Both the position numbers and the translations under genes were made by a program. From NCBI GenBank assembly GCA_002099365.1, contig MSED01000001.1:310001-374000 (forward strand): DNA of 64,000 nt, written 5' to 3'. This document shows, piece after piece, positions 1-10,944 of this stretch; position 1 is the stretch's first letter, and the number at the start of each line of letters is the position of its first letter. Source of the DNA: Phialophora verrucosa. Its lineage: Eukaryota > Ascomycota > Eurotiomycetes > Chaetothyriales > Herpotrichiellaceae. Below the pieces are notes generated by a model that saw nothing but the letters and a program-made list of their open reading frames with translations, had not been told where the DNA came from and did no database searches.

Positions 1-1166
1 CGTTCCCCAGGACGACTTTCCCGGCATCGTTGATGACGCGAAACCTTAGCTCCGTAAGCCCGTGGTCTACCTGTTGCTGCTGCTGTGGATGCTCTGGGAG
101 TTTCCAGATTTGTACTCTCAACGTCTGGCCGGGCTTAACGGGAGACACGAATCGAGCTTGAAATTCTTTCAACCGTCCTCCAGAAGCCCGTTGCAGAGTG
201 TGAGCTGCCATGTTCCAAGTCCAGAGACCGTGAACGATGGCTCCACCCATGCCCATCTTGATGCCGGGGCCTGGGATGGCGTGGAGAGGATTGTAATCGC
301 CATTGAGACTGGAACTTCCATTATCAACAGTTACACAACGTCGCCTTTCCTGGAAATTCACTCACCGGTATAACAATGCCGTTTCCGGCGTGGCATTGTG
401 GACGACTTCGTAGTCGGGTAGTCTGTCATGTGGAACTGACGGTTGAACTGTCGAAGGGCCTGAGAAGTAGACGAACATATCAGCGATCAGACGGGGCTGT
501 ATCATGAGGATGTATCCTGCCCTTTGGACCACCCCAATTTCCTTGCCCAACGGCAAAGACGCTGCCAGTGACCGTGGCATACAGCTCCCCGTTGGGAACC
601 TCGACCAAGTCCGTTCGAGTTTCTATGACCGTTCCTGCGTTGCCCTTGTCGTAAACTCCCACCAACTCCTGACGAAGTTGGAATTTTCGGCCCTCGGACG
701 TGACCGGGAGATCCTTGAAGATCTTGATGTGTTTCTGGCCGTCCAGAGTCCGCCTTCTATCGAATGTCGGCAGGCCCTCAATACCTACAATGTCGGTCGG
801 CTTGCCCAGACTCCGAAAGTCCACCACGTCTTGCGAGGTGCCTTTGTATGCTACACGAACCAGAATACCACGATGGTCAGCATCACTCTCACAGGTGAGG
901 GCAGGATTGGGCTTTGAGGAGACCCAGTCCATACATACTCAGAGCAAGGGTAAACGTAGGAAACACTTGGAAATCAGGGTCGTCCTCCTGTATCCAGATC
1001 AGATTCTGATTCTTGAAAAAGATCAAACACTTTCAATGTCACTCACGTAGGTGTAACAAGCCTCCTCGCCAGTAATACCAATACTAAGATGGAATAGTAA
1101 TACATCGCGACGATTCCACGACACCTCTTTCGTTGGATAAGTGTATTTTAGCCTAGTTGGATCCAT
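1..1166 (-). CDS. MaoC-type 2-enoyl-CoA hydratase (hydratase 2), 3' part beyond the left edge
   Basis: A double hot-dog MaoC protein that would hydrate trans-2-enoyl-CoA to (3R)-3-hydroxyacyl-CoA, as the hydratase half of peroxisomal multifunctional beta-oxidation enzymes does. Exons read 1166-1047, 1011-939, 850-521, 459-366 and 308 to the edge. The N-terminal half has the family segments KEVSWNRRDVLLF, FQVFPTF and YDKGNAGTVIETRTDLVEV. The C-terminal half has GDYNPLHA followed by GAIVHGLWTWNMA, which carry the Asp and His of the hydratase-2 active site. Splices join in frame throughout; the third intron (460-520) appears to use a GC donor. I chose the start at 1166 because MDPTRLKYTYPTKEVSW runs straight into the conserved region; an in-frame ATG at 1292 would add 42 unconserved residues. 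The C-terminus, and any peroxisomal signal, is outside the window. It lies upstream of a flavin monooxygenase on the same strand. Confidence 0.85.
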
Positions 1167-1484
1167 GTTCGCACCGTCTGCAGCACATGTACGAGAAGCG
1201 GTGGCAAGAGGCCGACGTCTGGAGACGAATGCTGGTGGACTTCTTATATCAGTTCTGGCGTCTCGGCACTTGTGCTCCGAGGCTACGAGCAAAGACTTGA
1301 GAAGGATTGACGCCGAAAATTGGAAATGAAATGGTTCTTGGATAAATTATTTCGAGCCGTGCGTGCACACACGAACTTTGTGCAGACTTCGTCCATCTAT
1401 ATATATCATGGCCGTAACTTCGATAATTTACCAACCTAGCTCTTTGCGTTCAGGGTAATATCATCATCGTCTTCATCCTCATCT
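1167..1484. other. Intergenic, 5' of the hydratase gene and 3' of the monooxygenase gene
   Basis: About 320 bases between two minus-strand genes. It should contain the hydratase promoter and the monooxygenase 3' UTR. No further gene or repeat was seen. Confidence 0.5.
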
Positions 1485-3803
1485 TCACGTCTCGGTGACG
1501 GCGTTTGATGCGTTCGCTCCATTTACCACCACACCATTTTTGGTCGTTGGCGGGGCCTCTGGCAAGAGTTCTACCGGCCCGTCAGATGGTCCTAGGTAAT
1601 GAGCCAGATCTCCTCCGTTGAATTCAATCACGTCGAAACCATTGCCCAGGAACTGGAACGGGTTTCCACTCCAATATTCAATCACGTAGTCCTCAAACCG
1701 AGGCTTGGACAGAAGTGAAAAGTATACCAGGCGAGAGCCTGGGAACATGGTCAAACGGCCGTCTTTCTTCCCGTTCTTGAACCAACTCGGGCAGGGGCCC
1801 GACCAGGCAGTTCTCTTAACATAGAGATCGGCGTGAGTGGCAAATGCTTCGCAGACTTCTCTCCTCGGGGTGACGGATTTGATGTCCTCGACCTGCATTT
1901 TGTTGACCACTTCGACAATATTCTTAACCAAGAGCTCACTCATGGCAATGTAAGAACCGTGGCCGAATGGTCCGTATGGTCCACAAATGGTGAAGTAGTT
2001 GGGAACTGGAAAATGGATCATGTCAGAAGGCTGTCGAACGACCCAAAAAAGAACAGACCATGGCATAACTTACTGTCAGGCACAGCGATGGAGAGATAAG
2101 AGATGAGCTTTTCGCGATGCATATCTTGGACATTCTTTCCGTTGGCAATGATGGGAAATCGGGGGATCCACGAGGTGTCAAACCTGTCAGCAAATAATCA
2201 GCTTCTCGAGTTCCTTTGAGGCATCCATAAGAGACATCTTGTCCGACATACCCGGTGGCACAAATAATCACGTCGAGTTCTACTTCGTTGCCACTCGGGT
2301 CGATGAATCCTTTCGGTGTGATCTTCTGCAATTGCGTGGTATACGTGGTGACATTGGGTCGAGTGAGAGATTCAAGGAATCCGTTACCCGGCTATTGTGA
2401 GAGTCTCAGCCCGCCATGAACTCTCATGAGAGAATGTGATTGAGTAAGACACTTACGGTTGGCCTCCGGCACCCGACGCCAAAGTTGGTAGGAATGATCT
2501 TTTCGGCAATGTCGGTGCGGTTGCCCAATTTTTCGAGCATTTGTCGTTTAGAGAACTGGTGTGTAGAACGTCAGTGAGAGGGAGGCCGGGGCCATTTCGG
2601 GGCAGAGACGTACTTTTATCGCCTCACTGGCTTCGGGAGATCCATTCAAGATGAACTTGAATCGTTGATTCAGCTCGGTCTCGATCTGCTTGCAGTACCG
2701 TTGATACGCTATGGGATTTGCCCTCCAGGTAGCCTTTTGCTCTTCGCTATCTATACGTCCGCACTGTCAGTCATCTCATTACCCACAATGTCAATCGGGC
2801 CACTTACATTCAAAATTGAGACCTCCGGGGCCGGCATATTTCTGTGCAAAGCCGGCGGTGATCCACGTTGGTGATCGAATCCAAGTATACAGCTGGGACA
2901 CTTTGGGAGCGATGTAGGGAATGACTTGGACACCACTGCTTCCAATTCCAATCACGGCCACCCGTTTGCCCTCCAGGTCAATGCTGTTGTCGTATTTGGC
3001 CGAGTGAGTTATTTTGCCCTGGAAGTCGAAAAGACCTTCAATTTCAGGCCACCGCCAGTTACTGAACATCTTTGGTCAGTATTGTTACCATTCGATGCTT
3101 TGCCATGTAAGGAACTGACTTCAAAAGGCCGCCATTGTTGATAAATATTTCGGCTTCATCGCCAAAGACCTCACCGGTGACGAGATTTTTGATGGTTACA
3201 TTCCAAACACCCTCTTTTTGGTTCCACTCGGCCTTCTGGACCTCATGCTGGAAGACAAAGAACTTGGTCAAATCAAATCGGTCGACCACATCCTTGAAAT
3301 ACTCGAAAATCTCATTTCCGTAAGAATAGAAATGCGACCAGTTGGGATTTTTGGCCCAAGTAAACTGATCCCCGAGTCAATCTCTTGCCTTGAGAGAATT
3401 CAACACACAAGAGTAACAATCTGCCCACCTGATAGTTGTTTGAGGGAATGTCACAAGCGACACCGGGGTATCTGTACGCAAGAATTGAGCTTAAGTTCGG
3501 CAACAGAAATTGAGCATTGTCTACTCACTGGTTCTCATACCAAGTACCACCAACTTGGTCGTTCTTCTCATATATCGTCAATGCGACATTCTCCAGGTTT
3601 CGTGAGACGTGGTACGCAAGATTGATGCCAGAGACACCGGCTCCAAGAGAAAGAATCCGAATGGGTCGTTTGGCTCCGCAAAGTTGCTCCTTGATCTTGT
3701 AGCCGGTCTCGTCTTGTACCGGCCAGCCATACTGAGCTGGTAGCTCTTCAAAGTTTGGAAGAGTGCAAGCCTTCTCCGATTCAATAACACGTGCGGGCGC
3801 CAT
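1485..3803 (-). CDS. Baeyer-Villiger-type flavin monooxygenase
   Basis: An FAD/NADPH-dependent class B monooxygenase of about 607 residues, expected to insert oxygen next to a ketone (steroid-monooxygenase-like fungal branch). Nine exons join in frame: 3803-3529, 3471-3429, 3364-3120, 3061-2808, 2750-2614, 2555-2457, 2391-2252, 2183-2074, 2005-1485. The FAD Rossmann motif is LSLGAGVSGINLAYHV near residue 52, and the NADPH motif is VAVIGIGSSGVQVIP near residue 210. The BVMO fingerprint between them reads FQGKITHSAKYD, so Tyr stands where the consensus FxGxxxHxxxW(P/D) has Trp. ATGFDTSWIPRFP is the usual late ATG motif. The C-terminal segment FGHGSYIAMSELLVKNIVEV is also typical. Exon 2 is only 43 nt. 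Substrate is unknown. It is divergent from an SDR across 637 bases, which suggests joint regulation. Confidence 0.9.
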
Positions 3804-4440
3804 GATGTTTCAAGGGATAAAGAACCAGAATTTGAACAGGGAAGACGAAAGATAAAATCAACGGATTTTTGCACCCAGTTGAGGAGAGAACAACCAGCTT
3901 CCAACGAGATTGCAGTTGTTAGCTGGTATTTAGGAAAATGGATTTTTGAAGTCGAACTGAACACAATTCAGAAATGGCCTGGACCATGTGTTTTGCCCCC
4001 TTAGACTAATAGTAGTCTATCGCCGAACCCTCTCAGGATGTGTTCAGTTGTGGCCAGGCGCGAGTGTGTGTGGGTGCGTGGGTTGTTTCGGCGCCGACTT
4101 GCCTCACCGCGCACAGCCGGTCTCGGTGTCCCCTACACAGACACGACTGCGCACGGAAATCTTACTCTCGGGGCCCTTCAGCCGTGCCTTCGTCTGCCCG
4201 CCCCAAGCCTCTGCTCTCTCTCCTTCACATCTCGGTGAATTTCGCCGATGCTTCTGGGTTTTTGTGGCTGTCTGTGCAGTCTTCTCGTCGCCATGTTACC
4301 CCGCAATACATGCCCTGGCATCTATCCCAAGCTGCGGTGAACGATCTCATTTCGACGAAGAGGATTGACGGGTTGTGACGACTTTCCACGAATCCGTTGA
4401 CTTTTGTTCTCGGTGAGGCATTGTTTCAAACTCTTGCAAA
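3804..4440. promoter_or_regulatory. Divergent promoter between monooxygenase and SDR
   Basis: 637 bases between the two start codons, with no convincing coding exon. A pyrimidine-rich tract lies around 4185-4235, upstream of the SDR. The shared region probably drives both genes; no specific operator was recognised. Confidence 0.5.
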
Positions 4441-5495
4441 ATGGCGCCAGAACCCCATCGCATGACTGGGTAAGTTGCACAGAAAAATTGATTGGGATAG
4501 GGAAATGTTCCCAGGCTGACATGACTTCAGAGTTGCCCTTATCACGGGAGCAGCATCTGGTATTGGCCGGGCCACTGCACATACTTTTGTCAAAGAAGGT
4601 TGCACACGCCTCGTGTTGAGCGATATCGATGAAAAAGGACTTGAAACGGTTTCAAACGAGCTCAAAGAACTCGACTCCACCGTGAAGACGGTCACTGTAA
4701 AGGCCGACGTGTCATCGGAGGAGCAAGTCGAAAACATGGTCACAAAAGGTGTGGAAGCGTTTGGAGCCATTCATTACGCCGTCAACAACGCTGGAATCAC
4801 GAGTAAACCCCGGGTTCGGACACACGAATTGCCGACGGACTCTTGGGACGCAGTCCAGGCGGTCAACTTGCGTGGCGTCTTCCTGTGCGCGAGAGCTGAG
4901 CTACGGCAGATGATGAAGCAGGATCCCGTGTTGGAAATGCGGTGCGTTTTGTCGACTGTTCCAGACGAAAATCTCCTGACCAAGAGCGTACCAGTACCGG
5001 AGCACCTTCACAGAGAGGATCGATTGTGAATGTATCGTCCCTCTTTGGGATCCTATCACATCCCACTGTGGGCGCGGTAAGTCAGCGAGCCCTGAGAAAG
5101 GGAGAAAGTGCACTGACTAAAACCTGTTTAAAGTACTCTGCGACGAAAGCGGGTGTCATGGGAATGACCCGCACAGATGCTATCGCGTATGCGCCAGACG
5201 GCATTCGAGTCAATGCCATTCTCCCAGGATTTGTCAAGACACCTAGTAAGTCGATCCGAGTCCCATGCAACATCTCTGGAAGTCGTAATGAACGTGTGCT
5301 GACTCTAGACCAGTGGTTGAGGAGTCTATCAGGAGGGGTGCCAACTACGAAGAGATCATCGGCTCAATTCCCATAGGAAGGTGGGGTAAGCCAGAGGAGG
5401 TGGCCGAAGCCATTGTCTTCTTCTCAAGTGAAAAGGCCAGTCTCATCACGGGGACGGAATTATGTATTGATGGAGGGAAACAATACGCAGCATGA
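4441..5495 (+). CDS. Short-chain dehydrogenase/reductase (classical SDR)
   Basis: An NAD(P)-dependent oxidoreductase of about 271 residues, similar to fungal 3-oxoacyl-ACP-reductase-like SDRs. Five exons: 4441-4469, 4531-4941, 4995-5076, 5134-5245, 5314-5495. The cofactor motif is TGAASGIG, followed by VNNAG, IVNVSS (catalytic Ser) and YSATK (Tyr-x3-Lys). The C-terminal part has VKTPMVEES and GTELCIDGG, typical of classical SDRs. The 29-nt first exon supplies MAPEPHRMTG just ahead of the Rossmann strand. It is divergent from the monooxygenase, so it may act on the same substrate or product (alcohol/ketone interconversion); that role is inference from position only. Confidence 0.9.
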
Positions 5496-5751
5496 GAATG
5501 GGTCGGAAAATGTAATCCGTACTCATGGCTTATACTCGATGCCCTCGCCCCGGAAGCAAAAGCGTCTGCAAAATCATAGTGGATTCACATCTCCGGCAAT
5601 TTCCACATTGTATATTGTATCATAAATCTAAAAGTCCAGGACGTGCTTGACCTCTGGGGAATGGCTCTGTGACATCCCTTGTGGAAAGATATTGTAGGCG
5701 ACGTTCGATTCATAAAATTGGCCCTATCTTTGCTGGCAAATGAAACTAGCG

Positions 5752-6925
5752 CTACTGATCCTTCGGTTTCACCTGGATACGGTGAGAAGTGTTGATCATG
5801 GTATACTCCTGAATATCAGCCTTGGAGCCATCTGGATAATCGTCGACGTCCATATCGTAGTATCCATAAGGCGCCTCGGTACGTGGGACCACAGTGAAGC
5901 AGCGACCTAATGTTTATACTTTGTCAGCCCCCTTCTGCGTCTTGAAATAGTCAAGAGAACGGGAAAGGGGGGTCGGATTTCTCACCATTAATCAAGGGCT
6001 CGGATGCAATCTTCAGCATCGCTCCAGCGGCATCAGCAGCATCGGCAAATTGAATGCCCTTGTTTCTGACATGATCGAGCACCGCGGGAGCCATGAGACC
6101 GGTGGCAACATACCAAGGGGCGAGGGCGTTCGCGCGTATGCCATCAACCACGGTCGTTCTTCGAATACATCTCATCAGACCGCGAGTGGCGAACTTGGAT
6201 GCCATATACACCGGACCGCCGGGGACGTCTCCATAACCTGCGAGGCTGGAGAGAATGATAAAACACCGATCACGGTCCGGACCTTCTGCGTTTCGAAGAA
6301 AGTAATACCGCGCCAGCTTTAAGGTGTAGATGGCGCCAACCACATTGACATCGAGCACCTTGAGCTTCGGCTGCTGTGGCTCTTCGTCGGGCTCTTCGCC
6401 GTAGAAGATAGGGTCTGGGCCGGTTATCCCGGCATTGGCAACAACCACGTCGATGGCCTTGCTGGCTGACGATTCTTTGGCCGTCTTGAACAGATTGAGT
6501 TGGTCTTGCCAGTTGGTCACATCACAATGACAGAATTTGGCGTTTCTGATAGCTCATGATATCTGGTGAGTGAAGGGACATCACCAAGGGGAGAAGGACT
6601 TCCACTGACCCTTCCAATTCAGATTCGATCTTGTTTCCAGCTTCGTCTGACACATCTCCAAAGGTAACAAAAGCGCTTTCCGCGAAATGTTAACAGAATT
6701 GTCTCTGCAACTCGTCTGCAAATACGAACCCGGCCTTGACGAATGCACGTACGGCCATCTCCCCCATTCCACCAGCTCCTGTGCGTCATCAATATGTCGA
6801 CTTCTTCCACATGTAACATATGATCACTTACCGCCCGTGATAATCACGCTCTTTCCCCTGATGGAGCTGGTGTCCACGGGAGTCGTACAGTCCACGGCTC
6901 CCTTCTTGTATGCAGGGTACGACAT
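5752..6925 (-). CDS. Short-chain dehydrogenase (15-PGDH-like SDR)
   Basis: An SDR of about 307 residues. Five exons: 6925-6832, 6778-6730, 6675-6610, 6545-5986, 5906-5752. Visible motifs are TGGAGGMGE (cofactor), VVVANAGITGPD, IILSSLAGYGD (catalytic Ser) and YMASK. The C-terminal tail after the fold (PYGYYDMDVDDYPDG) is longer than in minimal SDRs, as is usual for fungal hydroxyacid/15-PGDH-like members. The intron at 6676-6729 appears to use a weak GTTCGT donor; removing it restores VKAGAFVTFGDVSDEAG in frame. It is convergent with the preceding SDR, 256 bases apart, and belongs to the oxidative gene group. Substrate unknown. Confidence 0.88.
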
Positions 6926-8820
6926 CTTGAGAGTCTCGTGTAATGAATGCGCGCTGGTGGAAAAGAAGCTGAAAAGTCGTGGTTGAAGTTTAAGCACGCC
7001 GAAGAACTTGAAAAGTCGATCCTTGGTCCTTTTTTCATTCCTCAATGACCGTTTCTGGAGATGCGTAGCATGCCTCCTCCAGCTCTTCGGCCTCGGTCCC
7101 GGGGGAGGGAGTGGGTCTGATAGGATGGGATGGGATGGCCTTGTCCCCGGACAATTTTCACCGATGAGCAAATCGGCGCAAGCACGAAACCCCTTTTCCT
7201 TACCCTTAGTTCGCACCACATCCTTTCCCGAATGGCTGCAAGATTAGCCATCAGCCGTGTGTCGCGTGCCGTGTTTGGACGGCCATGGCATTCTCTACTT
7301 CTTGTCCGACACATGGAAGAACAAATAGAAGCAATGCCGCCCGCGTATGGACTTGAACGTGGGCGTTTCGCAGAAGGACATCTGAGATGGGCTCTGGTAT
7401 TATCTTTCTCTCCGAGAAATTCTCTCCATTCTACACGCATTGCGCGACCATCGCTCAACGCTGGTCTGATCGACTTCTTCTTTCGGCTTTGCGTGAGTCA
7501 TACAGTACCAAGCTTCGAGCGTTTCACTCTATAGCGATCTGCGGCTGACTTCAGAGAAGCTTCTTGCGGAATCTACAATTACTGTACGTGACATACAGCG
7601 GCAAAGGACATTCAGGCCATCTAGAGAGACATCACGGTCGTCAAAGGTTCCATACGCCTGAGTACCACGCCACTGAACGCGTCAAACTTCAGCGGAGCAA
7701 AGACTACAATGACATCGTGGACACATGTAGCGGCCCAGGCCAAAGGAGCGACACGCTCGGTGAGCACAGGGCGGCGTCGCCCGTGAGCGGCCAGCAGACT
7801 TTACTCTGCTTGTGCTGCCAAGCGCTCATGTATATATCTTAGCACGTCTTTGTCAATGGCCGGCTTCAACTGTGACATTAGCAATCTCATGTGCTCGGCG
7901 TAAGAGAGTCAGATCCCCGCTTCAGATGACAGTCCAGGCCACTGTACCAGCTTGCGCGGAATTCTATTAACTTGCCATCTTCTGAAGCCAACACTACGTC
8001 TTTTCAGAATGGCCGAAGCTGTGGCAACGTCCTTTGACCAGGAGGCGATGGTGAAAGCATGCAATTCTGGCCAAAGTTCTGTTCAACGCGCACAGTATCA
8101 AGCACGGTAGATATGCCCTACGATCTCGAGGAAACGAGCTGAAATTGAGCGTGGTTATATGATGGTGCAATAAAACGGCAAGGCTGGTCGGACTGGCTCG
8201 CCATAAGTGGCTTCGCCGCTGGGTCTCCTCCGTAGGATTGACGCTATTTTGCATCTATGCTCATCGACCCCGGGATTAAACGCTACAGAAACCTGAGGTT
8301 TTGTTTGTGAGGGAGTTCATTTTCTCGTGTTGTTCCTATCTTGGAGCTGAGAACACAAGGGAGCCTAATCTAGCGCCTCCTTTGAAGTCTTGTAATGTCG
8401 ACGACGCTGAGGCTCCCACGCTGCTACCTAAAATCTCATGTGCATATCAACCCCGATTCCCGGTACTAAAAGATCCATGAAATTGATCGCGTCGGAGAGC
8501 TCTGTGCTACTTGTTTTATCGGCACAAGAAGTGCCGGCACTGCAGATCAGTCCGAGGGCGATTTTGGGGCGGCGGCATGTGACTCAATGGAGGACCCGTC
8601 AGATTCAGAAGGGTTTGAGGGGACCCGTGAGAGCTATATGGTTACGATAAGCACTAGCGCGTGTGGTCAGGTAGTTTGTGAACAGGAAGTATATCCCTCG
8701 CAGAATTACCCCGAGGGCTTTCCCTTCCTTGCGACAACCCCACTCACTGACAGGCCTAAGGATTGCAAGCGAAACACACAAAAGTCGACATTGTGTCTCT
8801 GGCCGCAGATGGATTGTCAG
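6926..8820. other. Gene-poor intergenic stretch
   Basis: About 1.9 kb upstream of the second SDR and downstream of the dioxygenase gene. Only short reading frames of low protein character occur, on both strands, and none shows a recognisable domain or splice-consistent continuation. No tRNA or repeat was seen. The part next to 6926 should hold the SDR promoter. Confidence 0.5.
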
Positions 8821-10046
8821 CTAACGCACAGCTTGTACCCTGGCTGGCTCGGTGGCCGGATCAGGTCCAAAATGCTGCACCATAAGGAGGCCGGATGCCT
8901 CATTGACCGGCAACTTGAATCCGTTGCGTCTCTCGAAGTCCTCGAATTCCTTGGTGCCCCGACGCTGATAGATGCTGTCGACGGCACTCTCGTCTAGCCC
9001 CTTGGCCTTGGCTGCCGCGATCATGCGCTTTAACTCCCCTTCCGCTTTTGCGCGCTTAAAACCAGCGTTGCGGGGATACCAGAATTTCCGCTCACGCATG
9101 GCTTTCCATTCTGGAAGGGAGTCACGACCGAGGTTGCGCAGGATGACTTGCTCAAGAAGACTCTGAGGAAAAGGGTCTTGTCAGTGAAGTTTCCGGTGAG
9201 AGGTACCAGCAAAAGCTCACATAGTTGCCATCCGGGCGATTGAAGTTGTGCGGGCTGTGGAGAGCGACGTGAGGGTTGGTGATGACTCGTGCATAACGTA
9301 GATAGTTGGGACTCGCGGCGTGTGGCAGCAAGCCGTGCAGAAGGAGAACATCGCCCTTCTTGGCCGTGACCGTCGTGAACTTTTTGCAGTCTTTGACATG
9401 GCTGCTGAGCCTGTCCGTGACGGGAGGGTCGAAGCCTTCGGGGTGATCATATAGAAATTTCACGAGTCCTACGCTTGTCAAAGGCTGCTGGACCAACTAC
9501 AACGGGCTCATGCTGACCTTGGATACCGTCCTCGCACAACATGGTCCCGCCGCCGCGTTCTGGGATGTCCGTGAAGCAGTGAATGACGGTTATTGCACAA
9601 CCTGTCGAGTCGAGAAACATGCGGTACCAGTCATCGTCGGTATGCCAACCCTTGAGATTCTGAGGCTCCAGCGGCGCTTCTTTCTTGTTGGCCCATTCAT
9701 CAGTACCAAAGTTGACGATGAAAGCGTCCCCGTAGTAGCGCTCCCGAATGGGGTCAATTCTGTCCTCTCCGCCACAGATCTCGACGGTTTTGTTCCAGGC
9801 CTCGGGCGCGAATTCTTCCGCGGGGACCTCGCGATGGCGTGGGAGGTGATGGTACTGAGTATGCCACGTGGACTTGTCATTGGGATCGTAATCGATTCGC
9901 GGCCAGAAGTCCTCCATCCATTTGTCGATGTACTCTGGCTTGATGGCTCCGGGGACTCGGAGCCATCCTTTGGTCAAAAAGTGATCTACATCTTCGGGAG
10001 TGAGGTATTTGTAATTTTGGTTGCCGTGGTGGCTGTTTGATGCCAT
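8821..10046 (-). CDS. Phytanoyl-CoA dioxygenase family (PhyH) Fe(II)/2-oxoglutarate oxygenase
   Basis: A non-heme iron, 2-oxoglutarate-dependent oxygenase of about 372 residues. Exons are 10046-9518, 9468-9221 and 9162-8821; the first intron (9469-9517) joins EDGIQG to LVKFLYDHPEGFDPP. The iron ligands appear as GWHTDDDWY (His-x-Asp) in exon 1 and LLHGLLPHAASPN in exon 2, with an Arg (NYLRYARVI) placed to bind 2-oxoglutarate. The family hydroxylates lipids or secondary metabolites; the substrate is not evident. The C-terminus (RVQAVR) is not a peroxisomal signal. It is the last gene of the left-hand oxidative group, on the same strand as the second SDR but 1.9 kb away. Confidence 0.88.
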
Positions 10047-10944
10047 TGAGTCAGTCGTGGTCGGTTTTAATTACTCGGGGTGGCCAATAAGGAGCTCTTC
10101 TGAATCGCGACATTCTCATGGACAGAATGCCTTCTAGTTATACTCCCCAAAGCCCCAGTTCCATATTCCTCCCCTCACGGGATTACCATGGAGGGGTCTC
10201 GGAATACGGCACGTCTGGCTGAAAGATGTGATGGATTGGGCTCCTGTGGTGTGCGGAGCTGCGCCGAACAAATATCTCAGATAGACTACCCCACCAAACA
10301 GGATTCGGAATGGAGGAGACACAACCACTCATTTAGGCTGTTTTCAACAATAGTCCAGATTGTCGCTCTGCTCGACTCCATGGGCCTTTACTAGTCCACG
10401 AAAGATTCAGACCAACGAGAATTTCCTGCGGCTCCTGGCACCCTGGATCGAAGAGAATATAACCTCCCGTCGTACACCCTATGAATCCGGTTTAGTATGA
10501 GGTACTCAGTTCATCCTACCAAAAACTGGGTTTGCGGGGGTGGGGGGGCAGAATGTGGATATAAACGGCTGCTCAAGGCACCACCTCAGGACTTCAAGAG
10601 TAGGGTTGTTATACCAAGTACTGGTTAGGGTCGGGGCTGTGTTCTTTTTCGAGGATCAGGGTCAGATGTGTGTTGTGTTGTTGTTTACAGGTTGAGATTT
10701 TTGTGTCGTCGTGCTCGTATCGGACAAAATTGGTGACGCCACAGCTGCCTGCACGACTCAGCAGTGGCCGCCACAGGCACCAAACAGCCAACTTGGCAGC
10801 CAGATTGATTGCGTCATGTTCCAACTGTCGCGTTTGCTTGACGCTGCAAAGCAATGGCCTCCCCGCTTTCTACACAGCACGGTACCGATGGGCGACTTTC
10901 AGTTCGGTGTCTGAACGTCAGATAAAGCAGTTGCCATAAGCATC
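10047..10944. promoter_or_regulatory. Divergent intergenic region with a G-rich tract
   Basis: 898 bases between the start codons of the dioxygenase and the SMP-C2 gene. A G-rich run (G5-T-G7) lies at 10536-10548. No coding exon recognised. Confidence 0.45.

Noticed and set aside
10536..10548. G-rich run as a G-quadruplex
   Set aside because: Only two long G runs are present; not enough for a convincing quadruplex.
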